Source of the DNA: Actinacidiphila rubida
GTDB lineage: Bacteria > Actinomycetota > Actinomycetes > Streptomycetales > Streptomycetaceae
Reading direction: 5' to 3'
DNA length: 64,000 nt
NCBI RefSeq assembly: GCF_900110255.1
Contig: NZ_FODD01000001.1
Coordinates: 62,001 to 126,000 of the forward strand
Position 1 is the first letter of the stretch. Every line of letters starts with the position of its first letter. The position numbers were made by a program, and so were the translations under genes. Under the pieces are notes generated by a model. It ran no database searches and had not been told where the DNA came from. It saw only the letters and a program-made list of their open reading frames with translations. Positions 9,915-18,998 of this stretch are shown here, one piece after another.

Positions 9915-11154
9915 TCGCCCGCCCGGCCGTCGGGCCGGGCGGCGGGGTGGGCGGCAGAGTGCGCGTCCGACGGTCGATCGGCACCACGCCGCCCGGGTGC
10001 GCGTCGGTCCTGGGTGCGCCCTTGTGCGGCGCCACGGCGGGCGCGTCCGCCACCAGGCGGCCGGACAGCCACTGCAGGGCCGGCGGGATCTCCCGGGCCC
10101 ACGTCGTGAAGTTGTGGCCGCCGCTCGGCAGGATGATCGAGGACACCTTGGTGGGGCCCTTGACCAGGCTGATGAACTTCAGTGTCGCGTGGTAGTTCCG
10201 CTCACCCTGCTTGCTGCTGGTGACCAGCAGGCTCACCGGCGGCTGCGGCAGGTGCTGGAGCCGCCAGCCCAGGTTGTTGTCCTCGCGGACCCGCGGGCTG
10301 CCGCCGAACAGGTCGCCCGTCGTCGGGTCCTTCGGGGCCGCGTAGTCCGCGGACAGGCCCGCGCCCGCCGAGTAGGCGTTCGGGTCCTCCAGGGCCAGCT
10401 TGAGGGCGCAGTAGCCGCCGGTGGAGTCCCCGATGAGCCCCCAGCCGCCCGGGCCGGCGCTCACGCGGTAGTGGGCCAGTATCCCGGCCCGCAGGTCCTG
10501 GGCGAAGAAGGTCTCGGTCTGGGGCCCGCGCGGCACGTTCATGCACTCGGTGTCCCGCGGCGGCGTCACCGTCGGGCGCAGCATCACCAGCACCATGGGC
10601 TGGGCCTTGCCCGCGTGGACCAGGGAGGCGGCGGTGGCCGGGTACTTCATCTTCTTGTACAGGGCCTCGGCGACCCCCGGGTACCCGGTGAGCACCACCG
10701 CGGCCGGGAAGACCCGCTGCGGCTGCCGGAAGTACTCCGGCGGCAGGTAGACGTACGCCGTGCTGCTGATCCCCGAGCGGCCGCCGGACAGCACCACCTT
10801 CTGGATCTGCCCGCCGACCGAGGGCACCGCGCCGCCCGGCACGTTCACCGCGAGGGTGTCGAGCACCCGCAGCTGGCCGCCGGTGCCGCCGGCCGCCTGG
10901 TCGACGACCACGCCCGGCGCGGTCTCCTTGCCGAGCAGATCGGCCCACGAGGCGTAGAAACCGAAGTTGTCGTTGACGATCAGGGCCAGCGCGCAGATCA
11001 GCGACAGCTGGGTGGCGACGAGGACGCCCACCCGCCCCAGCACCGGCACCGCGCCCCTGCGGGACAACCGTGGCCACAGCCAGATCGTCACCGCGAACAG
11101 GGCCACCGCGAGGAGGACGGCGAGGAGGAGGACCTTCTTACTCGTGAGACCCAT
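9898..11154 (-). CDS. Membrane-anchored alpha/beta hydrolase (esterase D-like)
   Basis: A 418-residue predicted serine esterase. Two hydrophobic segments (about 8-27 and 41-62) anchor it, and an alpha/beta-hydrolase domain follows with nucleophile GDSTGG (Ser244) and a late GGHNFTTW histidine block. The domain probably faces the outside. ATG at 11154 starts exactly at the first membrane segment; the frame continues further upstream with unlikely content. It is divergent from the MprF-like gene at 11366 (211-nt shared promoter region). Membrane-bound hydrolases paired with aminoacyl-lipid synthases remove the amino acid in other bacteria, which suggests a role; this is inference. Confidence 0.8.
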   Translation of the reverse strand: MGLTSKKVLLLAVLLAVALFAVTIWLWPRLSRRGAVPVLGRVGVLVATQLSLICALALIVNDNFGFYASWADLLGKETAPGVVVDQAAGGTGGQLRVLDTLAVNVPGGAVPSVGGQIQKVVLSGGRSGISSTAYVYLPPEYFRQPQRVFPAAVVLTGYPGVAEALYKKMKYPATAASLVHAGKAQPMVLVMLRPTVTPPRDTECMNVPRGPQTETFFAQDLRAGILAHYRVSAGPGGWGLIGDSTGGYCALKLALEDPNAYSAGAGLSADYAAPKDPTTGDLFGGSPRVREDNNLGWRLQHLPQPPVSLLVTSSKQGERNYHATLKFISLVKGPTKVSSIILPSGGHNFTTWAREIPPALQWLSGRLVADAPAVAPHKGAPRTDAHPGGVVPIDRRTRTLPPTPPPGPTAGRAISPGR

Positions 11155-11365
11155 GTCGTCAGGTGTACTTTCCGTCTCGGCCCAAGTGCGTCCGTCCCGG
11201 AGGGAACCCGCGGGCGCGGCTATCCGTCCTAGAGGGCGCAAATTGTTCGTACTGGTGCAGATTGCGGGCCATGTCCCGTGATTCCCGGTCATGTTGGGGT
11301 TTGGTGACCCATGTCTGTACAGCAAGAGGGCGAATGTGCGACTCGGGTTCCGTGGGTGGTGTCAC

Positions 11366-13240
11366 ATGTCCTCTGAGCGCGTCGACCCCAGGCGGTCGCG
11401 CTGGCCCCTGCGCCCCTCCGCCGTACCCAGGATCATGGGCACCGGAGCGGCCGTCATCGGCCTGCTCGACGTGGTGTCCGCGGTGTTCCCCGCGTTCCGC
11501 AACGGCCGGATGCACCACATGGCCGCGGTCTTCCCCGGCACCGTCAGCTCGCTGGCCGCCGCCACCTCGGTCGTCACCGGCATCCTGCTGCTCATGCTCG
11601 CGCACGCCCTCAAGCGCGGAAAGCAGCGTGCCTGGTGGGCCGCGGTGCTGCTGCTGCCGGTCGGCGCCGCCACCCAGCTGGTCTACCGGCACTCGATCTT
11701 CGGGGCGGTGATCTCGCTCACCCTGCTCGGGCTGCTGATCCGCAACCGCGGCGAGTTCACCGCACTGTCCGACCCGCGCACCCGCTGGCGCGCCGCGGCC
11801 AATTTCGTCGGCCTGAGCGCCTTCGCCTTCGCCCTCGGCCTGGTCATCACCAGCGCCCACCCCTCCTCCGAGCGCGGCGCCCCCGGCTTCCTGGACCGCT
11901 GCGAGCACGTGCTGCTCGGCCTGTTCGGTTTCGAGGGCCCGGTGGCGTACACCAGCGACCGGGTCAACGACGTCGTCGCCTACTCGCTCGGCGGCCTCGG
12001 CCTGCTCATCGCCTGCTCCACCGTCTACCTGCTGCTGCGCCCGGCCCGCCCGGTCGCCGAGCTGAGCGAGGAGGACGAGGAACGGCTGCGGGCGCTGCTG
12101 GTGCGGCACGGGGCGCGCGACTCGCTCGGCCACTTCGCGCTGCGCCGCGACAAGTCCGTGGTCTTCTCGCCCAGCGGCAAGGCCGCCGTCTGCTACCGCG
12201 TGGTCTCCGGCGTGGCCCTGGCCAGCGGCGACCCGATCGGCGACGTGGAGGCCTGGCCCGGCGCGATCGAGGAGTACATGGACCTCACCCGCGCCCACGC
12301 GTGGCTGCCGGCCGTCGTCGGCTGCAGCGAGACCGGCGGCGAGGTGTGGACCCGCGAGACCGGCCTGGACGCACTGGAACTGGGCGACGAGGCGATCGTG
12401 GCCACCGCGGACTTCACCCTGCAGGGCCGGGCGATGCGCAACGTGCGGCAGATGGTCAAGCGGATCGAGCGCTCCGGCTACGAGTGCCGGGTGCGCCGGG
12501 TGCGCGACCTGGACGAGGACGAGAAGCACCGGGTGCGGCTGGCCGCGGACGCCTGGCGCGGCACCGACACCGAGCGCGGGTTCTCCATGGCGCTGGGCCG
12601 GTTCGGCGAGGTGGCCGACGGCGACAGCGTGGTCGTCACCGCGCACAAGGAGCGCGAGCCCGGCGCGCCGCACCCCGAGCTGGGCGATCTGCGGGCCGTG
12701 CTCCACTTCGTGCCGTGGGGCGACGACGGCATGTCGCTGGAGCTGATGCGCCGCGACCGGGCCGCCGACCCGGGGCTGAACGAGCTGCTGATCGTCGCCG
12801 CCCTGCAACAGGCCCCGGAGCTGGGCGTCCGGCGGGTCTCGCTGAACTTCGCGATGTTCCGCTCCGCGCTGGCCCGCGGCGAGCGGATCGGCGCGGGCCC
12901 GGTGCTGCGCGGCTGGCGCGGCCTGCTGGTGTTCCTGTCCCGCTGGTTCCAGATCGAGTCGCTGTACAAGTTCAACGCGAAGTTCCAGCCGGAGTGGGTG
13001 CCGCGGTTCCTGGTCTTCCCCAACTCCCGGGACCTCCCGCGGATCGGCTTCGCGATCATGCAGGCCGAGGGATTCGTGACGCTGTCCCTGCCGCTGCCGG
13101 AGGCCCTCCAGCGCTTCCTGCCCGGCCGGGCCAAGCGGGCCCCGCACCGCCAGCAGTCCGGTTACGCGACCGCCGACGGCTCCCAGGGCGGCTCCCGCCC
13201 CGACGACCACGGCCACTCCAAGACGGGCGCCGTGGCGTGA
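11366..13240 (+). CDS. MprF/LysX-like phosphatidylglycerol (or lipid) aminoacyltransferase, DUF2156
   Basis: A 624-residue protein. The N-terminal third (to about residue 230) has several hydrophobic segments; the rest is the double-GNAT-fold DUF2156 catalytic domain that transfers an aminoacyl group from aminoacyl-tRNA to membrane lipid. Blocks such as CYRVVSGVALASGDPIGD and RVSLNFAMFRS are typical. Such enzymes lower negative surface charge and raise resistance to cationic peptides. ATG at 11366 is chosen; no fused lysyl-tRNA synthetase domain is present. It is divergent from a membrane esterase and precedes folP by 84 nt. The amino acid and lipid used cannot be read from sequence. Confidence 0.85.
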   Translation: MSSERVDPRRSRWPLRPSAVPRIMGTGAAVIGLLDVVSAVFPAFRNGRMHHMAAVFPGTVSSLAAATSVVTGILLLMLAHALKRGKQRAWWAAVLLLPVGAATQLVYRHSIFGAVISLTLLGLLIRNRGEFTALSDPRTRWRAAANFVGLSAFAFALGLVITSAHPSSERGAPGFLDRCEHVLLGLFGFEGPVAYTSDRVNDVVAYSLGGLGLLIACSTVYLLLRPARPVAELSEEDEERLRALLVRHGARDSLGHFALRRDKSVVFSPSGKAAVCYRVVSGVALASGDPIGDVEAWPGAIEEYMDLTRAHAWLPAVVGCSETGGEVWTRETGLDALELGDEAIVATADFTLQGRAMRNVRQMVKRIERSGYECRVRRVRDLDEDEKHRVRLAADAWRGTDTERGFSMALGRFGEVADGDSVVVTAHKEREPGAPHPELGDLRAVLHFVPWGDDGMSLELMRRDRAADPGLNELLIVAALQQAPELGVRRVSLNFAMFRSALARGERIGAGPVLRGWRGLLVFLSRWFQIESLYKFNAKFQPEWVPRFLVFPNSRDLPRIGFAIMQAEGFVTLSLPLPEALQRFLPGRAKRAPHRQQSGYATADGSQGGSRPDDHGHSKTGAVA

Positions 13241-13324
13241 ACGTGCGGCCTGTTCCGTGGGCTCTCCCCGGCCCGCGGCACAGGCCGCGCCTGGCCGGCC
13301 GGGCAGGGCCCGTAGGCTGGTGGC

Positions 13325-14272
13325 ATGAATAGCCGACTGGGCGGAGTGGGCCGGCAGAGCCGCGGCGGCCCCCTCGGGCTGCCGGTGTGGGACCGGTGCG
13401 CGGTCATGGGCGTCGTGAACGTCACGCCCGACTCGTTCTCCGACGGCGGGCAGTGGTTCGACCCCGAGCTGGCCGTCAAGCACGGCCTCGACCTGGTGGC
13501 GCAGGGCGCCGACCTGGTGGACGTCGGCGGCGAGTCCACCCGCCCCGGTGCGACCCGTGTGGACGCCGCGGAGGAACTGCGCCGGGTGGTGCCCGTGGTC
13601 CGCGAGCTGGCCGCGGCCGGCGCCGTGGTCAGCGTCGACACGATGCGGGCGACCGTCGCCGAGCAGGCCCTGGCCGCCGGCGCCCGGCTGGTCAACGACG
13701 TCAGCGGCGGCCAGGCCGACCCCGCGATGATCCCGGTCGTCGCGGACGCCGGTGCGCCCTTCGTCGTCATGCACTGGCGCGGCCAGAGCATCGACATGAA
13801 CAACCGGGCCGTCTACGCCGACGTGCTCGGCGAGGTCGTCGCCGAGCTGCGCGCGGGCCTGGACCGGGCGGTCGCCGGGGGAGTGGACCCCGCACGGATC
13901 GTGCTCGACCCGGGCCTGGGCTTCGCCAAGGACGCCGACCACGACCTGGCGCTGCTGGCCCACCTCGGCGAGCTGCGGGCCCTCGGGCAGCCGCTGCTGG
14001 TCGCCGCTTCCCGCAAGCGGTTCCTGGGCCGGGTGCTGGCCGGCGAGGCCGGCGCCGCCCCGCCGCCCGCCCGCGAGCGCGACGCCGCGACCGCCGCGGT
14101 CACCGCCATCGCCGCCCGCGAGGGCGCCTGGGCGGTCCGCGTCCACGAGGTGCACGCCAGCGCCGACGCGGTCCGGGTGGCCCGGGCCATCGAGGCCGCG
14201 GGCCGGCCGGACGGGCCGAATGCGCCGGACGGGCCGCATCAGCCGGAGGAGCCGGGGGAGCCGGTCGCGTGA
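13325..14272 (+). CDS. folP: Dihydropteroate synthase
   Basis: A 315-residue TIM-barrel enzyme joining p-aminobenzoate to hydroxymethyl-dihydropterin pyrophosphate; it is the sulfonamide target. Conserved blocks GVVNVTPDSFSDGG, DVGGESTRPGA, VDTMRA, NDVSGG and ASRKRFLG are all present. A Pro/Asp-rich tail (about the last 20 residues) extends past the family end. Its TGA overlaps the GTG of the next gene, so the two are translationally coupled. Confidence 0.96.
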   Translation: MNSRLGGVGRQSRGGPLGLPVWDRCAVMGVVNVTPDSFSDGGQWFDPELAVKHGLDLVAQGADLVDVGGESTRPGATRVDAAEELRRVVPVVRELAAAGAVVSVDTMRATVAEQALAAGARLVNDVSGGQADPAMIPVVADAGAPFVVMHWRGQSIDMNNRAVYADVLGEVVAELRAGLDRAVAGGVDPARIVLDPGLGFAKDADHDLALLAHLGELRALGQPLLVAASRKRFLGRVLAGEAGAAPPPARERDAATAAVTAIAAREGAWAVRVHEVHASADAVRVARAIEAAGRPDGPNAPDGPHQPEEPGEPVA

Positions 14273-14760
14273 GTCCCACCACCGCGGAGGCGCGGGCCGT
14301 CGAGGCGGCCAACCAGGCGTTCTACGACGCCGTGGAGACCTCCGACCTGGACGCGCTGGAGGCCATCGTGCTGACCGGCCCGCTCGCCGAGTCGGTGAGC
14401 GTCGTCCACCCCGGCTGGCCGGTGCTGCGCGGCCGCCGCGAGGTGCTGCGCTCCTACGCGCTGATCATGGCCAGCACCGAGTACATCCAGTTCTTCCTCA
14501 CCGACGTCGAGGTGGCCGTCGACGGCGACACCGCGCTGGTCACGTGCACCGAGAACATCCTCACCGGCGGCCCCGCCGAGGAGGACGGCTCCGCGGGCTC
14601 CCTGGTCGGCGGGCTGGTGGTGGCGACCAACGTGTTCCGCCGCACACCCGAGGGCTGGCGGCTGTGGGTGCACCACGGTTCCCCGGTGCTCGCGGACGAC
14701 GAGGAGAGCGACGACGGGCCCGGCGCGGGCCCCGGGGCGGCGGGCGACCCGGACGAGTGA
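14269..14760 (+). CDS. NTF2-like (SnoaL-type) protein in the folate operon
   Basis: A 163-residue protein with a nuclear-transport-factor-2 fold pattern: an N-terminal helical block (EAANQAFYDAVETSDLDALEAI), then alternating strands ending in GWRLWVHHGSPV, and an acidic, glycine-rich tail. Proteins of this kind are small-molecule binding domains or enzymes with no fixed catalytic set. GTG at 14269 overlaps the folP stop (GTGA), and folB begins 78 nt later. The position between folP and folB suggests a role linked to pterin handling, but no member has a proven function that I know. Confidence 0.85.
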   Translation: MSPTTAEARAVEAANQAFYDAVETSDLDALEAIVLTGPLAESVSVVHPGWPVLRGRREVLRSYALIMASTEYIQFFLTDVEVAVDGDTALVTCTENILTGGPAEEDGSAGSLVGGLVVATNVFRRTPEGWRLWVHHGSPVLADDEESDDGPGAGPGAAGDPDE

Positions 14761-14838
14761 CGTAGATTCGTCCCCCCGGGCCCGTACGCATGACGGGACC
14801 CGGCACCCACTGCACCGACCGGCAGGAGTGAGGAAGTC

Positions 14839-15198
14839 GTGGATCGTGTCACGCTGCGGGGACTGAGCGTCCGCGGCCACCACGGAGTGTTCCCGCACGA
14901 ACGCGAGGACGGCCAGACGTTCGTGGTCGACCTCGTGCTGGGCCTGGACACCGCCCCCGCCGCGGCGGCCGACGACCTCGGGCGGACCGTGCACTACGGT
15001 GTGCTGGCCGAACAGGTCGCCGCGGTCGTCGCCGGCGATCCGGTCGACCTCATCGAAACCCTCGCCCAGCGCATCGCCGACACGTGCCTCGGGCATGAGG
15101 TGGTCGAGGAGGTGGAGGTGACCGTGCACAAACCCGATGCGCCGATCACCGTGCCCTTCGACGACGTGACCGTCACCATCACCCGGAGGCGCCCGTGA
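14839..15198 (+). CDS. folB: Dihydroneopterin aldolase
   Basis: A 119-residue enzyme cleaving 7,8-dihydroneopterin to 6-hydroxymethyl-dihydropterin and glycolaldehyde. The family start RVTLRGLSVRGHHGVFPHERE and the block VDLIETLAQRIADTCL with the pterin-binding Glu are clear. GTG at 14839 has a GGAG-type site shortly upstream. Its stop overlaps the folK start (GTGA). Confidence 0.95.
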   Translation: MDRVTLRGLSVRGHHGVFPHEREDGQTFVVDLVLGLDTAPAAAADDLGRTVHYGVLAEQVAAVVAGDPVDLIETLAQRIADTCLGHEVVEEVEVTVHKPDAPITVPFDDVTVTITRRRP

Positions 15199-15821
15199 CT
15201 CCCCCGAGCCCCGCCTATCCGTCCGAGCAGCAGCCCGTCGACCCCACCGTGCAGCCGGTACCGGCCGCCGTCACCGCCAGGGTCGACGCGGCCGACAGCA
15301 CCCTGCAGAACCCCAGGAGCGCCGTGATCGCCCTGGGCAGCAACATGGGCAACCGCCTGGAGACGCTCCAGGGCGCCGTCGACGCGCTGGAGGACACGCC
15401 CGGCGTGCGGGTCAAGGCCGTCTCGCCGGTCTACGAGACCGACCCCTGGGGTGTCGAGCCCGGCAGCCAGGCGGACTACTTCAACGCCGTCGTGCTGGTC
15501 CGCACCACGCTGCCGCCGCAGGCGCTGCTGGAGCGCGGCCACGCCATCGAGGAGGCGTACCTGCGGGTGCGGGCCGAGCAGTGGGGCCCGCGCACCATCG
15601 ACGTCGACATCGTCGCCTACCAGGGCGTGGTCTCCGCCGACCCCGTGCTGACCCTGCCGCACCCGCGCGCGCACGAACGCGGCTTCGTGCTCGTACCGTG
15701 GTACGACGTGGAGCCGGCCGCGGAGCTGCCGGGACACGGCGCGGTGGCCGACCTGCTGGCGGCCGTCGGCCGGGACGGGGTACGGCTGCGGGCCGACGTG
15801 GAACTCCGGCTGCCCGAGTAA
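15195..15821 (+). CDS. folK: 6-hydroxymethyl-7,8-dihydropterin pyrophosphokinase
   Basis: A 208-residue enzyme using ATP to pyrophosphorylate hydroxymethyl-dihydropterin, giving the folP substrate. About 40 poorly conserved residues precede the HPPK core, which has ALGSNMGNRLETL, YETDPWG, the metal-binding RTIDVDIV and HPRAHERGFVL. The pterin-binding and ATP motifs look intact. It is coupled to folB by a GTGA overlap. Confidence 0.95.
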   Translation: MTPPSPAYPSEQQPVDPTVQPVPAAVTARVDAADSTLQNPRSAVIALGSNMGNRLETLQGAVDALEDTPGVRVKAVSPVYETDPWGVEPGSQADYFNAVVLVRTTLPPQALLERGHAIEEAYLRVRAEQWGPRTIDVDIVAYQGVVSADPVLTLPHPRAHERGFVLVPWYDVEPAAELPGHGAVADLLAAVGRDGVRLRADVELRLPE

Positions 15822-15868
15822 GCGTTGGCAGTCACGAGGACCTAGGGACATCGGAGGCGGGCAACTCG

Positions 15869-16375
15869 GTGAGGACGCTGCGGATCAGGACGCTGGCGGG
15901 GCTCTTCGTGGTCGCGGGCGTGGTCGCGTGGGCGGTGGCCCGGCTGTGGGACTCCGTGGGCACGTTGCCCGGCGTGCCCATCGCGGCACCGATCGTGCTG
16001 GGGCTGATCGCGGCGATCCTGTTCGGGACCGCGCTGAACCTGCGGGCGCGGCTGCGGGCCCAGCGGGAGCGGAGCGCGGGGGCGAAGGGGGTCGACCCGC
16101 TGGCTGCGGCGCGCGCGGTGGTCTTCGGCCAGGCCAGCGCGCTGGTCGCGTCGCTCGTGGCCGGGCTCTACGGCGGGACGTGCGTCTACCTCCTCATGTA
16201 CAAGCTCGACATGGAGCCCCGGCAGCAGCAGGCGATCTACTCGGGGCTGGCCGTGCTGGCGGGGATCGCGGTCGTCGCGGCAGCGCTCTTCCTGGAGCGC
16301 GTCTGCAAGCTCCCCGAGGACGACGACCCCAACGCCCCCGCCTCACCCCCCCAACGCCGCCGCACCCCCCACTGA
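15869..16375 (+). CDS. DUF3180 membrane protein
   Basis: A 168-residue protein with four hydrophobic segments (about 9-27, 37-56, 86-111 and 124-145) separated by short Arg-rich loops. It matches the actinobacterial DUF3180 family, which habitually follows folK; function is unknown. GTG at 15869 has GGAGG eleven bases upstream. The C-terminus is a charged cytoplasmic tail (EDDDPNAPASPPQRRR). Confidence 0.85.
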   Translation: MRTLRIRTLAGLFVVAGVVAWAVARLWDSVGTLPGVPIAAPIVLGLIAAILFGTALNLRARLRAQRERSAGAKGVDPLAAARAVVFGQASALVASLVAGLYGGTCVYLLMYKLDMEPRQQQAIYSGLAVLAGIAVVAAALFLERVCKLPEDDDPNAPASPPQRRRTPH

Positions 16376-16764
16376 CCTCGAGTGCGCCCGCTGGTCGTCA
16401 CCGGCCCGAAGGGGCTGTTCGGTCCGATCCGGGACCACCGGCCGGTGGCCGGTGGCACGCGCAGGGTGCACCTCCCCCGGTCGAAGGCCGGGTGACCCCG
16501 CGCCCCGCGGGCCTCCCCCTGCCCCCGGGGGGGGCGCGTTTCCGGCGCGCCGGCGGATCGGGGTGGGCCCGGCCCCGGAAGGACCAGGAACGCTTGACCC
16601 GGCAGGGGTCCGCGTGGTTCGCTCCGCAGCGTGAACGTGTTCGCGCTGCGCCTGCACAGGAGGGTCCACCTGGACTACCTCCGGTACGCGGGCTGCGTGT
16701 GTACGGCCGCGCGCTGACGCGCGCCTCAGGCCCGCCGTTCACCCACGCCTCAAGGTGGTCTGCC
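16376..16764. repeat. Degenerate GC-rich repeat remnant and leader of the cysteine dioxygenase gene
   Basis: A 389-nt stretch without a supported gene. From about 16400 to 16520 it carries a degraded copy of the hairpin repeat found at 3.1 and 21.3 kb: a CCGAAGGGGCTGTTCGG-type segment, the palindrome CCACCGGCCGGTGG and a GTGACCCCGCGCCCC arm. From 16520 on I see only GC-rich leader sequence. An open frame upstream of the dioxygenase runs through it but lacks family sequence. Confidence 0.6.
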
Positions 16765-17292
16765 TTGTCCGTTCCGCGTACCTCCCGTCAGGATTCCCGT
16801 ACCGCCCCCACCGCCGCCGACCTGCTCGACTTCGCGCGGCGCGTCGCCGCCGACACCCGCCTCGTCGCGGGACTGCCGCTCGACCCGGAAGGCCGCACCT
16901 GGGCGCGGTTGGACGGCCCGGCCGGCACCGAGGCCTGGCTGATCGGATGGCCGCCCGGCGCCGAGACCGGCTGGCACGACCACGGCGGCTCGCACGGCGC
17001 CTTCGTGACCGCGGCCGGCGAGCTGACCGAGCAGTCGCTGTCGGTCCCGCTGCCGAGCGAGGGCTGGCGCTCCCTGGAACTGGCCGACGGCCTCGACCGG
17101 CTGCGCGTGCTGCCCGAGGGCCGCGGCCGGGCCTTCGGCCGCAACCACCTGCACCAGGTGGAGAACCGCTCCGGCCGCGTGCACGCCGTCTCCGTGCACG
17201 CCTACTACCCGCCGCTGCCGCTGATCCGCCGGTACAGCCGCAAGGGCAGCACCCTGCGGCTGGAACTCGTCGAACGCCCCGAGGAGTGGTGA
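16765..17292 (+). CDS. Cysteine dioxygenase (cupin)
   Basis: A 175-residue iron cupin oxidising cysteine to cysteine sulfinate. The metal ligands show as WHDHG (His71, His73) and NHLHQVEN (His130). SVHAYYPPLP near the C-terminus holds the conserved tyrosine of this family. The start is chosen at TTG 16765 because AAGGTGG ends six bases before it and bacterial homologues begin with a SVPRTSR-like sequence; a GTG at 16699 is the alternative. Its TGA overlaps the ATG of a rhodanese gene (TGATG), so the pair forms a sulfur-metabolism operon. Confidence 0.85.
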   Translation: MSVPRTSRQDSRTAPTAADLLDFARRVAADTRLVAGLPLDPEGRTWARLDGPAGTEAWLIGWPPGAETGWHDHGGSHGAFVTAAGELTEQSLSVPLPSEGWRSLELADGLDRLRVLPEGRGRAFGRNHLHQVENRSGRVHAVSVHAYYPPLPLIRRYSRKGSTLRLELVERPEEW

Positions 17293-17744
17293 TGGCCGCG
17301 CGATCCGTCGAGGAGCACCTGGCCCTGGTCCGGGCCGGCCTGACCCGTCTGACGCCCCGTCAGGCGGCCGACGCCGCGGCCCACCGGGACGCGCTGCTGG
17401 TCGACATCCGCTACGCGGCCCTGCGGGACCGCGACGGCACCCTGCCGGGCGCGGCCGTGGTCGAGCGCAACGAGCTGGAATGGCGGCTGGATCCGTCCGG
17501 TGCGCACCGCATCGCGCAGGCCACCGGCCACGACCGGCTCGTCGTGGTGTTCTGCAACGAGGGCTACGCCTCGTCCCTGGCCGCCGCCTCCCTGCGGGAG
17601 CTCGGCCTGCACCGGGCGACGGACCTCGTCGGCGGGTTCCAGGCGTGGCGCGCGGCCGGACTGCCGGTCGCCGCGCCCACCGGCGTGCCGACCGTCCCCA
17701 CCCCGCACATCGCCACAACGACCGGATTCGATCTTGAGAAATGA
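17292..17744 (+). CDS. Rhodanese-like sulfurtransferase
   Basis: A 150-residue single-domain rhodanese with active-site loop CNEGYAS (Cys88) in VVVFCNEGYASSLAA, preceded by LLVDIR and followed by DLVGGFQAW. The loop length fits a sulfur rather than phosphate transferase. Coupled to cysteine dioxygenase by overlapping stop and start, it may handle sulfane sulfur or sulfite produced from cysteine. The natural donor is unknown. Confidence 0.9.
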   Translation: MAARSVEEHLALVRAGLTRLTPRQAADAAAHRDALLVDIRYAALRDRDGTLPGAAVVERNELEWRLDPSGAHRIAQATGHDRLVVVFCNEGYASSLAAASLRELGLHRATDLVGGFQAWRAAGLPVAAPTGVPTVPTPHIATTTGFDLEK

Positions 17745-17896
17745 TCTTGGGGTGAGGGACGTGGACGGCATTTGGGGACACATCGTGCCCGGCCGAACGC
17801 CCTCCGTGTCCACGGTCCGGGCCGAGGGGCCAAACCCCCCGAAAATTAAGGGACCCGGCGCCCCACGCGGCCGCCGCGCACGCTAAATTTCTGGCC

Positions 17897-18904
17897 ATGC
17901 CCCGTGGACGCCACCGCCATTCTCAGCCGTTGCACCGGATGCTGCCGCCGCTGACCGTCGCGTGCGCCGCGGCGGCACTCGCCGCGGCCTCCCTTCTCGC
18001 CGGCGATACGGCGGTACTACGGGCCATCGCCGCCGCCACCGCGCTCACCGCGTGCGCCGGCGCCCTGCTCGCCCGCGCCTGGGACCGCTCCGCGGGCCGC
18101 CGGGTCGGCGAGCTGCTGCAGGCCCGCACCCGGGACGAGTGGCGTGCCGAGGAGCGGATCGCCGAGGTCGAGACGGACCTCGAGGAGTACCGCGAGATAC
18201 GCGCCCGGCTGGAGAAGAAGCTGCGCGGCAAGCGCTCCGAACTGGCCAGGCTGCGCACCGAGCACGCCGATCTGCTGCGCCGCTACGCCACCGCCGAGTC
18301 CGAGCGGGCCCGCGCGCTGGAGGCCCGCCGCAAGCTCCAGGTGGAGGGCGCGGCCGCCCAGCAGCCGCTGGCCCTGACCACCGGGGTCTCTCCGGTCGGC
18401 CCCGCCGCCTACCTCAAGGCCGCGCAGGCCCTGCGGGACCTCCCGCGGAACGCCGCCAGGCAGCAGGCGCAGCGCACCGTCGAGGTGGCCCGCCGCCGCG
18501 ACGCCGCCGCCGTCACCGACGAGCCGCAGGGCCGCCACGCTTCCGGCGCGGCCGCCGCCCCGGCCGACCCGCCGGTCCGCGAGCACCACCTCGTGCCGGC
18601 CGCGGCCGCCGTCCTCCCGTACGGGCAGCGCGGCGCGTCCGCCTCCGCCGCGGCCCACCGCGCCATCGGCGGCTTCGACTTCTTCGGCACGCAGTCGCCC
18701 AAGGCGCTGGAGTCCGCGGTGAGCCCGGCGCCCGACCACGAGACGCACGCGGAGCACGGCGAGCGCGAGCAGCGCGAGGCGCACGGCGAGCACGGTCAGG
18801 CGCCCGAGGCCGGTCAGGCCCCCGCGGACCACGAGGTCATCGACCTCACCGCGCACGACGAGACCGAGCAGCTCGACGTGACGGAACTGCGCGCGCAGGT
18901 CTGA
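17897..18904 (+). CDS. Hypothetical membrane protein with coiled coil
   Basis: A 335-residue protein not matching a named family. Two hydrophobic helices (about 17-35 and 41-57) are followed by a charged coiled coil from about 75 to 145, rich in Glu, Arg and Leu. A low-complexity Ala/His/Glu region then leads to an acidic C-terminus with VIDLTAHDETEQLDVTEL. This layout suggests a membrane-tethered cytoplasmic scaffold. ATG at 17897 follows an AT-richer 150-nt intergenic segment that probably holds the promoter. It converges with nuoD. Confidence 0.75.
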   Translation: MPRGRHRHSQPLHRMLPPLTVACAAAALAAASLLAGDTAVLRAIAAATALTACAGALLARAWDRSAGRRVGELLQARTRDEWRAEERIAEVETDLEEYREIRARLEKKLRGKRSELARLRTEHADLLRRYATAESERARALEARRKLQVEGAAAQQPLALTTGVSPVGPAAYLKAAQALRDLPRNAARQQAQRTVEVARRRDAAAVTDEPQGRHASGAAAAPADPPVREHHLVPAAAAVLPYGQRGASASAAAHRAIGGFDFFGTQSPKALESAVSPAPDHETHAEHGEREQREAHGEHGQAPEAGQAPADHEVIDLTAHDETEQLDVTELRAQV

Positions 18905-18936
18905 CCGTTCGGGCCGCCGCGAGCGGCACACGCACC

Positions 18937-18963
18937 AAGGAGCCGCCCGACGGGCGGCTCCTT
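18937..18963. terminator. Terminator between coiled-coil gene and nuoD
   Basis: A perfect 12-bp stem (18937-18948 and 18952-18963) with a three-base GAC loop lies between convergent genes and can work in both directions. Confidence 0.85.
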
Positions 18964-18998
18964 CCGTGTACGGCCCCGGTGCCGCCGCCGCCCGGCGG

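Noticed and set aside
11159-14239. A 1026-codon minus-strand open frame
   Set aside because: It lies opposite the MprF-like gene and folP, whose motifs are intact on the plus strand.
9306-16375. One continuous folate operon from folE to folK
   Set aside because: folE is cut off by an opposing esterase gene overlapping its 3' end and by the divergent MprF-like gene; only folP to DUF3180 look co-transcribed.
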